Below, piece by piece: positions 41,277-48,075 of a stretch of 64,000 nt of DNA. Positions within the stretch are counted from its first letter, which is position 1; each line of letters begins with the position of its first letter. The position numbers and the translations under genes were made by a program. A model generated the notes under the pieces. The model saw nothing but the letters and a program-made list of their open reading frames with translations, searched no databases and was not told the origin of the DNA. The stretch is from Colimorpha sp045222295 (GTDB taxonomy: Bacteria; Bacteroidota; Bacteroidia; Bacteroidales; P3): assembly GCA_045222295.1 (NCBI GenBank), contig JBGUXP010000006.1, positions 62,001-126,000 on the forward strand. The letters run 5' to 3'.

Positions 41277-42019
41277 AAACACTGATACTTGTACGTCATG
41301 GCGAAAGCGCTTGGAACAAACTGAATCTCTTCACCGGCTGGACCGATGTCGACCTCACCGAGGCTGGCATCAAGGAAGCCTACGAGGCCGGTAAACTCCT
41401 CAAAGCCGAAGGCTACCGCCCCGAGCTCTGCTTCACCTCCTACCTTAAGCGTGCCGTTAAGACTCTCAACGAGATTCTCGATGCCATGGATATGGACTGG
41501 CTGCCGGTGCAGAAAAGCTGGCGTCTCAACGAGAAGAGCTACGGCGCCATCCAGGGCCTCAACAAGGCCGACACCGCCGCCAAATACGGCGACGAGCAGG
41601 TGCTCCTCTGGCGCCGCTCCTTCGACGTGCAGCCCCCGGCTCTCGACCTCCATGACGAGCGCAGCCCCCGTGTCGACCCGCGCTACAACGAGATTCCCGA
41701 CAACCTCATTCCCCTCACCGAGAGCCTCAAGGACACCATCGAGCGTCTCATGCCTTACTATCGTGGCACCATCCTCCCCGCTTTTGAGAACCGCAACACC
41801 CTCATGGTCGTGGCCCATGGCAACTCGCTGCGTGGTATTGTCAAAGAGCTCAAAGGTATGACTAACGAGGAGATAATTAAGTTCAATTTGCCTACCGCTG
41901 TGCCTTATGTCTTCACTTTTGACAACCAGATGAGACTCGTCGAAGACAAATTCCTAGGTGATCCCGAGGTTATTGCTGCCAAGATGCAAAGCGTTGCCAA
42001 TCAAGCCAAAAAGAAATAA
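41273..42019 (+). CDS. gpmA: 2,3-bisphosphoglycerate-dependent phosphoglycerate mutase
   Basis: Interconverts 3- and 2-phosphoglycerate in glycolysis. The 248-residue protein has the phosphohistidine motif LVRHGESAWN at residues 6-15, TGWTDVDLTEAGIKEA, SYLKRAVKTLNEIL, RLNEKSYGAIQGLNK and the second catalytic His in VVAHGNSLRGIVK. It overlaps lgt by 4 bases (ATGA). The low-complexity run tagtggatagttggtagtgg follows the stop codon. Confidence 0.97.
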   Translation: MKTLILVRHGESAWNKLNLFTGWTDVDLTEAGIKEAYEAGKLLKAEGYRPELCFTSYLKRAVKTLNEILDAMDMDWLPVQKSWRLNEKSYGAIQGLNKADTAAKYGDEQVLLWRRSFDVQPPALDLHDERSPRVDPRYNEIPDNLIPLTESLKDTIERLMPYYRGTILPAFENRNTLMVVAHGNSLRGIVKELKGMTNEEIIKFNLPTAVPYVFTFDNQMRLVEDKFLGDPEVIAAKMQSVANQAKKK

Positions 42020-42066
42020 CTAGTGGATAGTTGGTAGTGGATAGTGAGTAGTTAATTGAAAAAAAA

Positions 42067-42098
42067 TTTGGCCAGTTAAAAAAATGTTCGTACTTTTG
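42067..42098 (+). promoter_or_regulatory. Promoter of the tRNA-Ser unit
   Basis: TTTG at 42067-42070 and TACTTTTG at 42091-42098 are 20 bases apart, a full Bacteroidota promoter about 50 bases upstream of tRNA-Ser. Confidence 0.85.
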
Positions 42099-42132
42099 CA
42101 CCGTTTTTGAGAGACAAAAAACGGTGCTTTTT
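42098..42132 (+). promoter_or_regulatory. Terminator-like hairpin directly after the tRNA promoter
   Basis: GCACCGTTTTTG and CAAAAAACGGTGC form a 12-13 bp stem around GAGA, and five T follow (42128-42132). It begins at the promoter and ends 17 bases before tRNA-Ser. It may act as a leader attenuator or be removed during tRNA processing. Confidence 0.6.
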
Positions 42133-42149
42133 AGTCAGGAAGAACACAC

Positions 42150-42240
42150 GGAGAGGTGGGTGAGTGGCTGAAACCAACAGTTTGCTAAACTGTCGTACTC
42201 GATTAGGGTACCGGGGGTTCGAATCCCCCCTTCTCCGCCA
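42150..42240 (+). tRNA. tRNA-Ser (anticodon GCT)
   Basis: Class II tRNA with a long variable arm: acceptor GGAGAGG/CTTCTCC, anticodon stem ACAGT/ACTGT with loop TTGCTAA (anticodon GCT), T-arm GGGGG-TTCGAAT-CCCCC, discriminator G. Unlike the tRNA-Lys genes, the CCA end is encoded (42238-42240). Confidence 0.96.
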
Positions 42241-42244
42241 GAAA

Positions 42245-42268
42245 GACGCCCCGAGTGGCGTCTTTTTT
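42245..42268 (+). terminator. Terminator after tRNA-Ser
   Basis: GACGCC-CCGAGT-GGCGTC is followed by six T, five bases after the CCA of tRNA-Ser. Confidence 0.85.
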
Positions 42269-42285
42269 AATAGCAATAGATACCG

Positions 42286-42360
42286 CGGGGCATAGCGAAG
42301 CCCGGTTATCGCGCCTGCTTTGGGAGCAGGAGACCCCCAGTTCGAATCTGGGTGCCCCGA
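42286..42360 (+). tRNA. tRNA-Pro (anticodon TGG)
   Basis: Acceptor CGGGGCA/TGCCCCG, anticodon stem CCTGC/GCAGG with loop TTTGGGA (anticodon TGG), T-arm CCCAG-TTCGAAT-CTGGG, discriminator A. CCA is not encoded. Confidence 0.95.
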
Positions 42361-42410
42361 CATAATTTTTGCCCGTTCGCGACACAAGGTCGTGTTCAGC
42401 GCCAAAATTT

Positions 42411-42487
42411 GGCCCCGTAGCTCAGCTGGATAGAGCAACTGCCTTCTAAGCAGTAGGTCCTGCGTTCGAATCGCAGCAGGGTCACCA
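42411..42487 (+). tRNA. tRNA-Arg (anticodon TCT)
   Basis: D-arm GCTC-AGCTGGATA-GAGC, anticodon stem ACTGC/GCAGT with loop CTTCTAA (anticodon TCT), T-arm CTGCG-TTCGAAT-CGCAG, then acceptor 3' strand CAGGGTC, discriminator A and encoded CCA. The acceptor 5' strand GGCCCCG leaves one C-A mismatch and one G-T pair. Confidence 0.93.
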
Positions 42488-42500
42488 AAAACAGCAGAAA

Positions 42501-42527
42501 AGCCACCCCTCAAGGGTGGCTTTTTTT
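42501..42527 (+). terminator. Terminator after tRNA-Arg
   Basis: AGCCACCC-CTCAA-GGGTGGC(T) is followed by seven T, 13 bases after the CCA of tRNA-Arg. The genes beyond are on the minus strand. Confidence 0.85.
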
Positions 42528-42547
42528 GTTTTTATATCTCTGGCCAA

Positions 42548-43612
42548 TTACCGCACTAGCAGCTTCTTGACCGCTGTGCCCATGGGGGTGGCGACGCGGA
42601 GGATGTAGGTGCCGATGGGCCAGGCCTTGACGTCGAGGGTGGCCTCGTAGCCCGAGGCCTCGCGCGCCATCACCTGGCGCCCCTTGTCGTCGTAGGCTTC
42701 GATGCGCGTCAGCCCGAAGCTCGACAGCACGCGGGCCTCCTCTTTTGCCGGGTTGGGCTGCACAGCCACATAGCGGCTCACCATGTCGGCCGCCGTCACC
42801 ACCGCCGTGCTGTCGCCCGAAGGACTCCCCTCTGGGGTCAGTATCGGGAAAATCATCATGTAATAGTCCTCCTGATGGTCCTCCTCCTGATTAATCAGGC
42901 TCCAGTACACACTTCCCTCTTCCGGATAGCAATATTTGAAAACAATATAGTCGCGGTTGTAGGCCGAGCCGAAGTAGCTCACCACACTCAGTCCCACATG
43001 TCTCCGAAAGTTATTGATGTCCGAGGTGAGTCCTTTCTGCGACCGTTGCGTCGACCCCACATAGAATGTGTCGGAAACGGTGATTACCGAATCGAAGTAT
43101 CGCTCATACATCGGGTAGACAAAATTGGGGTTCCCAAATGCCCATACCGTTGGGTCGGGACGGACGTAATAGGTTGCCGTGTCATACTTGCGGTGTATCC
43201 TTTTTTGCTGCTGCACCTCCAGCGAGTCGCCGCTCCTGAGGTAAAGGCCCACATATTCATAGGCGTTGTCCAGCGTGGTGTCAATGAAAAAACCGTAAAA
43301 GTCCTCCCAAAACAAGGCTACCGACTCCGAATCGCGGGCCAGTATGGAATTAAAATCATAGTGGTCCAAGTCGGTAATCATGGCGGCGGCAACACCATAT
43401 ACCTTCAGAGGTTCTTTGTTCGGGGAGATGAGCCTTTTGCACACCACTCCGCAGGTGTCGCCACTAATAACGGCGCCATTGATTCCATTGGACTCTTTTA
43501 AATTTGGCAGCGTGTTATAGAAATAGCCCTCCCGGGGGATATCACTCACGGTGTCCTGCGACCAGCCAATCAGCGCTGGCAGTAAAGCCAACAAAATGAT
43601 TATCTTTTTCAT
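42548..43612 (-). CDS. Secreted protein with a type A T9SS sorting domain
   Basis: A 354-residue exported protein of unknown function. The signal peptide is MKKIIILLALLPALIGWSQ. The middle part (about 25-265) shows no domain I recognise; it has many Tyr and Asp (YDFNSILARD, YNRDYIVFKYCYPEEGSVYW). The last 75 residues are a type A sorting domain: VAVQPNPAKEEARVLSSFGL, IEAYDDKGRQVMAREASGYE, and WPIGTYILRVATPMGTAVKKLLVR. It is followed at 27 bases in the same direction by its upstream neighbour 43639-44934, which may be cotranscribed. Confidence 0.83.
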   Translation of the reverse strand: MKKIIILLALLPALIGWSQDTVSDIPREGYFYNTLPNLKESNGINGAVISGDTCGVVCKRLISPNKEPLKVYGVAAAMITDLDHYDFNSILARDSESVALFWEDFYGFFIDTTLDNAYEYVGLYLRSGDSLEVQQQKRIHRKYDTATYYVRPDPTVWAFGNPNFVYPMYERYFDSVITVSDTFYVGSTQRSQKGLTSDINNFRRHVGLSVVSYFGSAYNRDYIVFKYCYPEEGSVYWSLINQEEDHQEDYYMMIFPILTPEGSPSGDSTAVVTAADMVSRYVAVQPNPAKEEARVLSSFGLTRIEAYDDKGRQVMAREASGYEATLDVKAWPIGTYILRVATPMGTAVKKLLVR

Positions 43613-43638
43613 GTCTTATCTTTTTTATTGTGTATTAT

Positions 43639-44934
43639 TTAATGGCATTGGGTTATCATCGTTGCCGACACACTTGTGACGGGCATGGTGCTGAGAGCCG
43701 AGGACTGCTGAACTTTGCTATGATCTTTCTCCTGCAAGTCCGCATTATTCGGCGTGACATCCAGGAGTGTGGCGCTGATGGAGGAAAGGCAGCTGCCCGC
43801 GGCATTGTTCTGGACCTTATAGAATGTCCACTCCCCCATATTTCCTGCAGCAATGGTATTCCCGTTGGTCCAACTATCCCCCAATGAGTTAATTGTTGCC
43901 GACGTTTCATGTCCGTTAATCGTGCCGCCCGAAGAGAACGACCCCGTAGGGATATGGTAAATCCTATAGTTATAGAGAAGCGAAACCTTTTTGATGAGAA
44001 TGTTAAGATAGTTCTTGCTATAGTCCGAAGCCACATCCAGCAAGTCAAAATATTCATTGAAGTGGGGAGGGAAAGTCGCAAAAGAAATGCACTTTACTGA
44101 AAGTTCTCGTTTGGCTTTCAGTTGATGGATATAAAGGCTCTGTGAACGTCGGTAGACGGCAAACAATGTATCGGGTTTTGCGTATTGTAGTAGCACAGGT
44201 CCTACGGGGCTTAATTTCAGATTCTTTGTATAGATATATGTACCGCTGAAAAAGGGATGGTCATCTATTGTGGCTCTACTGATATAGCAAAGACATGCCA
44301 CCGATGAGTCGGCATATCTGGCTGACACCACCACATTGGTGTCGACAAGAGCTATGTCGTCGAATTTCGCATCGAAGTTTGGCACATAGGTCCATGATTT
44401 GCGCCATGTGGAAGAACCTGGATTAAGCGAATTATTCCAATAATACGCGTCCGCAATATAATCCCTGCCATCCTTGCCCGTGCCAACCATTGCAATATGC
44501 TTGGTTGAATACAGCATATAGTATTCCAACTTTTTGAGAACAGAAAGGCTGTCAAACAGAAGGTAATTCACAGTAGGCGTAGGCATGGCAGAAATGTCAA
44601 AAAAGCCCACAATTCCCGTGTTGGACATTGATGACGAATCAAAAACGCTCCCACAGAAATAGAGTGTGTTCCCACTTAGTTCCATATCCTTGACATGAAT
44701 ATGCTGCTGGGTCTTCATAAACAAATTGATAGACCCTGTCGTGTCGAAAAGGCCGAATGTAAAATACTCTGGAGAATCATTATATCCTATCCATTTGGCG
44801 TATCCGTTCCGCTGCCTCACAAGGGCGAAGTCAGACTTTTGCCCCCATGCATATCTTACAATGTCCTGCGCCGACAATCCTAACGGCAGCATAAGAGCCA
44901 TTAAAGCCATCGCCTTCAAATAATGTTTTTTCAT
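43639..44934 (-). CDS. Secreted hypothetical protein
   Basis: A 431-residue exported protein. The signal peptide is MKKHYLKAMALMALMLPLGLSAQ, cut after LSA. The body consists of beta-strand-like segments reminiscent of a propeller (KDMELSGNTLYFCGSVFD, HIAMVGTGKDGRDYIADAYYWN, DDIALVDTNVVVSARYADSS, LLQYAKPDTLFAVYRRSQSL). I cannot assign a family. Unlike its downstream neighbour, it shows no clear T9SS sorting domain: the C-terminus (SALSTMPVTSVSATMITQCH) is polar. Similar 'event-report' style proteins are common in Bacteroidales, usually with unknown roles. Confidence 0.75.
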   Translation of the reverse strand: MKKHYLKAMALMALMLPLGLSAQDIVRYAWGQKSDFALVRQRNGYAKWIGYNDSPEYFTFGLFDTTGSINLFMKTQQHIHVKDMELSGNTLYFCGSVFDSSSMSNTGIVGFFDISAMPTPTVNYLLFDSLSVLKKLEYYMLYSTKHIAMVGTGKDGRDYIADAYYWNNSLNPGSSTWRKSWTYVPNFDAKFDDIALVDTNVVVSARYADSSVACLCYISRATIDDHPFFSGTYIYTKNLKLSPVGPVLLQYAKPDTLFAVYRRSQSLYIHQLKAKRELSVKCISFATFPPHFNEYFDLLDVASDYSKNYLNILIKKVSLLYNYRIYHIPTGSFSSGGTINGHETSATINSLGDSWTNGNTIAAGNMGEWTFYKVQNNAAGSCLSSISATLLDVTPNNADLQEKDHSKVQQSSALSTMPVTSVSATMITQCH

Positions 44935-45056
44935 AATATTTTTGTTTAAATTAATAACGAAGTTTTTTTATTTTATTGTATTTTGCCCCCTGAGCAACGA
45001 TGCACCGGTTATAGCCGAAGGCAGTGATGTGTGTGTTTCATATCATTTTGTGTCGG

Positions 45057-45476
45057 TTAATAATCTATCTTATTTGCTGTGCAGGTATAAATACCTGTCT
45101 TAGAGTCAAACTGGATAGTTACTTCGTAACCTTCTTTTATTTTGATATCAGCCCATACCTCTGCTTCGTGATGGCTCGAGGTAGTGAAAATAACAGTCTC
45201 CTTGGATATTCGATTGCTGGTGGGTATCCCTCGGCGGAAGCTGACGCGGTGACCTTCCCTGCTCAGAGCAACCATCCATTCGAGGAAGCTTTTCCATGAA
45301 TCCTCATCCAGAATTGTCACTCGGCTATTTTCTCCGTCGATGGAGTAATACACCGTGTACATGGCGGCATCCTCACTGGCGACGGCGATAGGGTCGCTGA
45401 TGGTTTCCTTTTCACAGCCGACGGCTGTGAGACTGAGCACCATAAAGAGTGCTACACTTTTAAAAATTATTTTCAT
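45057..45476 (-). CDS. Small lipoprotein of the second sigma locus
   Basis: A 139-residue lipoprotein (MKIIFKSVALFMVLSLTAVGC, Cys at about residue 21, followed by EKETISDP). The mature domain is mixed alpha/beta, with DSWKSFLEWMVALSREGHRV and KEGYEVTIQFDSKTGIYTC. No family is recognised. It lies 21 bases downstream of the membrane protein at 45498-45986 in the same direction, and so closes the operon sigma factor, small membrane protein, membrane protein, lipoprotein. An exterior sensing role is possible by context only. Confidence 0.72.
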   Translation of the reverse strand: MKIIFKSVALFMVLSLTAVGCEKETISDPIAVASEDAAMYTVYYSIDGENSRVTILDEDSWKSFLEWMVALSREGHRVSFRRGIPTSNRISKETVIFTTSSHHEAEVWADIKIKEGYEVTIQFDSKTGIYTCTANKIDY

Positions 45477-45497
45477 TTTGTTAGGTTTTTGGGTTGA

Positions 45498-45986
45498 TTA
45501 TTGTTTATAACTATATCTGTATTTACTATGGGCAACGGCATCTATTTCCGCTTCGGTGTGTACCTCAAAGAGACTGATTGTATGACGAAGCCGTGATATG
45601 GCCATTACGTTATTGTTGAGAATGTCAGAAGTGTCCATTGGTTGCCCGGGATGGTCTTTTGAAGTAAGTTTGACCGACACAATATCTTTGCCACTATCTA
45701 TAGGATCTGTGACATGGGAAGGAAATTCTTTGATATTGAAATCTTTCTTCAGTACTTCCCATCCGGCGGAGTCGGTGGACTGTAGCAGGGTGACGTCGAC
45801 GCGGAGGGTGTCGTCGACAGGGAAGCCTTTGATGAAAGAGGCACGGATATGCTCGGAGTGCTCATAGTGGCGATACAGTTCACTTACCTCGCCGGAGGGG
45901 AAGAGGCGAGGCCACCACCTGACGACGGCGACGGCGGCGACGGCCAGGAGGGAGGACAGGAACACTATGAGCAGACGGCGTTTCAT
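45498..45986 (-). CDS. Membrane-anchored protein of the second sigma locus
   Basis: A 162-residue protein with one N-terminal membrane helix (MKRRLLIVFLSSLLAVAAVAVVRWW) and an exterior or periplasmic remainder (about 30-162: EHIRASFIKGFPVDDTLRVD, IVSVKLTSKDHPGQPMDTSD, LRHTISLFEVHTEAEIDAV). The family is not known to me. The ATG overlaps the stop of the small membrane protein upstream by 4 bases. As part of a sigma factor operon it could regulate the sigma factor, but it lacks a cytoplasmic anti-sigma domain: only about five residues precede the helix. Confidence 0.72.
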   Translation of the reverse strand: MKRRLLIVFLSSLLAVAAVAVVRWWPRLFPSGEVSELYRHYEHSEHIRASFIKGFPVDDTLRVDVTLLQSTDSAGWEVLKKDFNIKEFPSHVTDPIDSGKDIVSVKLTSKDHPGQPMDTSDILNNNVMAISRLRHTISLFEVHTEAEIDAVAHSKYRYSYKQ

Positions 45987-46270
45987 TGATGGGCAAGCAT
46001 TTGAAGAATCACCTGGTAGTCGGCGCTGGAGGAAGCGTCGGCATGGGTGCAGAAATAAGAGCCGTATTCTGGCGTGGGAACCCAGGCATAGGAAATAAGG
46101 ATGACAACGACGAACACGAAGACTCCTAGCAGGTTGGCGTAGCGGTTGCCCTGGCGGCGCCAGTGGTGGTCGTGGAGGAACTCTGTCAGCTTCTCCATCT
46201 CGGCAATCCTTTGTTCTCCCCGCCGATGGGACTTCTCAAGCATCTGTTTGAGCATTTCTTCATCCTTCAT
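45983..46270 (-). CDS. Small membrane protein, putative anti-sigma
   Basis: A 95-residue protein: a charged cytoplasmic N-terminus (MKDEEMLKQMLEKSHRRGEQ, then RIAEMEKLTEFLHDHHWRRQG), one membrane helix (about 47-65, NLLGVFVFVVVILISYAWV) and a short exterior tail with one Cys. It starts 12 bases after the sigma factor gene and overlaps the next gene by 4 bases. The helical N-terminus before a single membrane span is the common plan of anti-sigma factors, and the position immediately after a sigma gene fits. No conserved anti-sigma motif is visible, so this is inference. Confidence 0.65.
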   Translation of the reverse strand: MKDEEMLKQMLEKSHRRGEQRIAEMEKLTEFLHDHHWRRQGNRYANLLGVFVFVVVILISYAWVPTPEYGSYFCTHADASSSADYQVILQMLAHQ

Positions 46271-46282
46271 GGTTCATCTATT

Positions 46283-46795
46283 TTAAGGTTTATATTCTTT
46301 GTAGTAGAGGGTGCGCATTTTTGTGACGATGCGGTGGAGGCGCTGGCTGACGGCGTTGGGTGTGATGCCCAGGAAACGGGCGATGTCCCCCGTGTCATAT
46401 CCCGCGCGGAAAAGCCCCACCACGATGCGGTCGTCTTCCGGGAGCTCCTCGACGAGGCTGTTGAGGAGTTGCTCGTCCTCTCTGTCGCGCTGCTCGAGAG
46501 CCGCCGTAAGGTCGTCTCGCAGCAGTTGCTGGTCGAGGCGTTTCTTGCGGGAGCAGTGGCTGAGGGCATACAGGGCGGCACGCTTGACGTAGGCGCGCTC
46601 CTGGCGCGGAGAGAGGCCGGGATAGAAGCGGTCGAGGTAACGCCAGAGCAGGAGGGACACCTCTTGGAAATAGTCGTCGGCGAGGTCAGGGTCGCCCCAG
46701 GCGCGGCGCAGGCACAGCCAGCGAAGGCTGCGCTCGTGGCGGCGGAGAAGCGCGCAATAGCGGATGGCGGCACTGTCGTTTTCCTCTTTCATCAC
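46283..46795 (-). CDS. ECF-type sigma factor, paralogue of the fused sigma
   Basis: A 170-residue sigma-70 family protein with region 2 (LRWLCLRRAWGDPDLADDYFQEVSLLLWRYLDRFYP in outline; key residues D..QEVS...WRY.D) and region 4 (VEELPEDDRIVVGLFRAGYDTGDIARFLGI, then NAVSQRLHRIVTKMR). The segment QEVSxxxWRxxDxxxPxxSPxxERAxVxxxA is shared with the fused sigma at 18524-19501, so the two form one subgroup. Here the membrane part is on separate genes downstream. The target promoters are unknown; a first ATG pair (MMKEE) leaves the exact start open by one codon. Confidence 0.87.
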   Translation of the reverse strand: MMKEENDSAAIRYCALLRRHERSLRWLCLRRAWGDPDLADDYFQEVSLLLWRYLDRFYPGLSPRQERAYVKRAALYALSHCSRKKRLDQQLLRDDLTAALEQRDREDEQLLNSLVEELPEDDRIVVGLFRAGYDTGDIARFLGITPNAVSQRLHRIVTKMRTLYYKEYKP

Positions 46796-46955
46796 CTACG
46801 GCAACATTTTTTCCTGTATATATAACCACTTCGTGGGCAAAATATGACATTTTGGCCTTTTTTTTAACATTTCACCTTTCTCTACCCTTACAAAAAGGGG
46901 ATGGGAGGGAGCGGAAAAAAATTCACACGCATGTATGTAATTCATCTTTTTTTTG

Positions 46956-46963
46956 TAAATTTG
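46956..46963 (+). promoter_or_regulatory. -7 promoter element of the threonine dehydrogenase gene
   Basis: TAAATTTG, an exact TAnnTTTG match, 80 bases before the ATG at 47044. The gap 46796-47043 otherwise holds the upstream region of the divergent sigma gene, and I see no gene in it. Confidence 0.65.
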
Positions 46964-47043
46964 TACTCGTCTTTGTGAGACACAAAGTGGTGCAAGGACA
47001 TGATATATTGTTTGTTATAAAGAGATTAAAAAGTAAGATAACA

Positions 47044-47991
47044 ATGAAGAAGATTCTTATTGTCGGTGCCGGCGGACAGATTGGTTCTGAGCTGACACGT
47101 AATTTGAGAGATGTTTATGGCGACAGCAATGTCGTGTGCAGTGACCTGCGTCCCCTGAAGGGCGACCCCTACGAGCGTGGACCCATCGAGCGCATCGACA
47201 GCACGCAGATAATGCAGATTGCCGCTGCCGTGAAGCAGTACAACATCGACACCATCTACAACCTGGCCGCCATCCTGAGCGCCACGGCCGAGCTCAACCC
47301 CATGCTGGGCTGGAATGTCGGCATCGGAAGCCTGGTGAACTGCCTCGAGGTGGCCCGCCTCTTCGGCTGCGCCGTCTTCACTCCCTCCAGCATCGGTGCC
47401 TTCGGCCCCTCCACCCCACACGACAACACCCCGCAGGACACCATCCAGCGCCCCAACACCATCTACGGTGTCACCAAGGTAACCGGTGAGCTGCTCTCCG
47501 ACTACTATTATACCCGCTTCGGCGTCGACACCCGCAGTGTCCGCTTCCCGGGCCTCATCAGCTGGCAGACACTTCCCGGCGGCGGCACCACCGACTATGC
47601 TGTGGAAATCTACTACGCTGCCGTCAAGGGTGAGAAGTTCGTCTGCCCCTTGAAGAAAGGCACCCTCATGGACATGATGTACATGCCCGATGCCCAGAAG
47701 GCCATGATCGACATCATGGAGGCTGATCCCACCAAGCTTATCCACCGCAACAGCTTCAACATCACCGCCATGAGCTTCGACCCCGACACCATCTACCAGG
47801 CCATCAAGAAGCGCTACCCCAACTTCGAGATGGTCTATGAGCCCGAGCCCATCAAGCAGGCCATCGCCGACAGCTGGCCCGACAAGATGGACGACAGCTG
47901 CGCCCGCGCCGAGTGGGGCTGGTGCCCGCAGTACGACCTCGAGAAGATGACGGACGATATGATCCTGAATCTGAAGAAGAAACTCCTCTAA
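47044..47991 (+). CDS. SDR-type L-threonine 3-dehydrogenase
   Basis: A 315-residue NAD-dependent epimerase-fold protein. I chose the ATG at 47044, just before the Rossmann motif (KKILIVGAGGQIGSEL); the longer frame includes promoter sequence. Motifs: YNLAAILSATAE, SSIGAFGP, the catalytic Tyr-x-x-x-Lys in YGVTKVTGELLSDYY, RFPGLISW and DMMYMPDAQKAMIDIME. This combination is that of the short-chain threonine dehydrogenases of Bacteroidota, which oxidise L-threonine to 2-amino-3-ketobutyrate. The neighbouring ketobutyrate lyase (kbl) is not present, though the spt-like gene at 21212 belongs to the same family. A strong bidirectional terminator follows. Confidence 0.85.
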   Translation: MKKILIVGAGGQIGSELTRNLRDVYGDSNVVCSDLRPLKGDPYERGPIERIDSTQIMQIAAAVKQYNIDTIYNLAAILSATAELNPMLGWNVGIGSLVNCLEVARLFGCAVFTPSSIGAFGPSTPHDNTPQDTIQRPNTIYGVTKVTGELLSDYYYTRFGVDTRSVRFPGLISWQTLPGGGTTDYAVEIYYAAVKGEKFVCPLKKGTLMDMMYMPDAQKAMIDIMEADPTKLIHRNSFNITAMSFDPDTIYQAIKKRYPNFEMVYEPEPIKQAIADSWPDKMDDSCARAEWGWCPQYDLEKMTDDMILNLKKKLL

Positions 47992-48039
47992 TATTTAGTA
48001 GTTAAGTAGTAAAGGCAATACTACTACTGGTAACAAAAG

Positions 48040-48073
48040 AAAAGGCCGCCAACTCATCAGTTGGCGGCCTTTT
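48040..48073. terminator. Bidirectional terminator
   Basis: AAAAGGCCGCCAACT-CATC-AGTTGGCGGCCTTTT, a 15-bp perfect stem between the convergent threonine dehydrogenase and gingipain-like genes, with a T-run on both strands. Confidence 0.92.
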
Positions 48074-48075
48074 CT

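Noticed and set aside
42411..42487. tRNA-Arg as a pseudogene because of a C-A mismatch in the acceptor stem
   Set aside because: All other arms, the anticodon loop, the encoded CCA and a following terminator are intact; one mismatch is tolerated.
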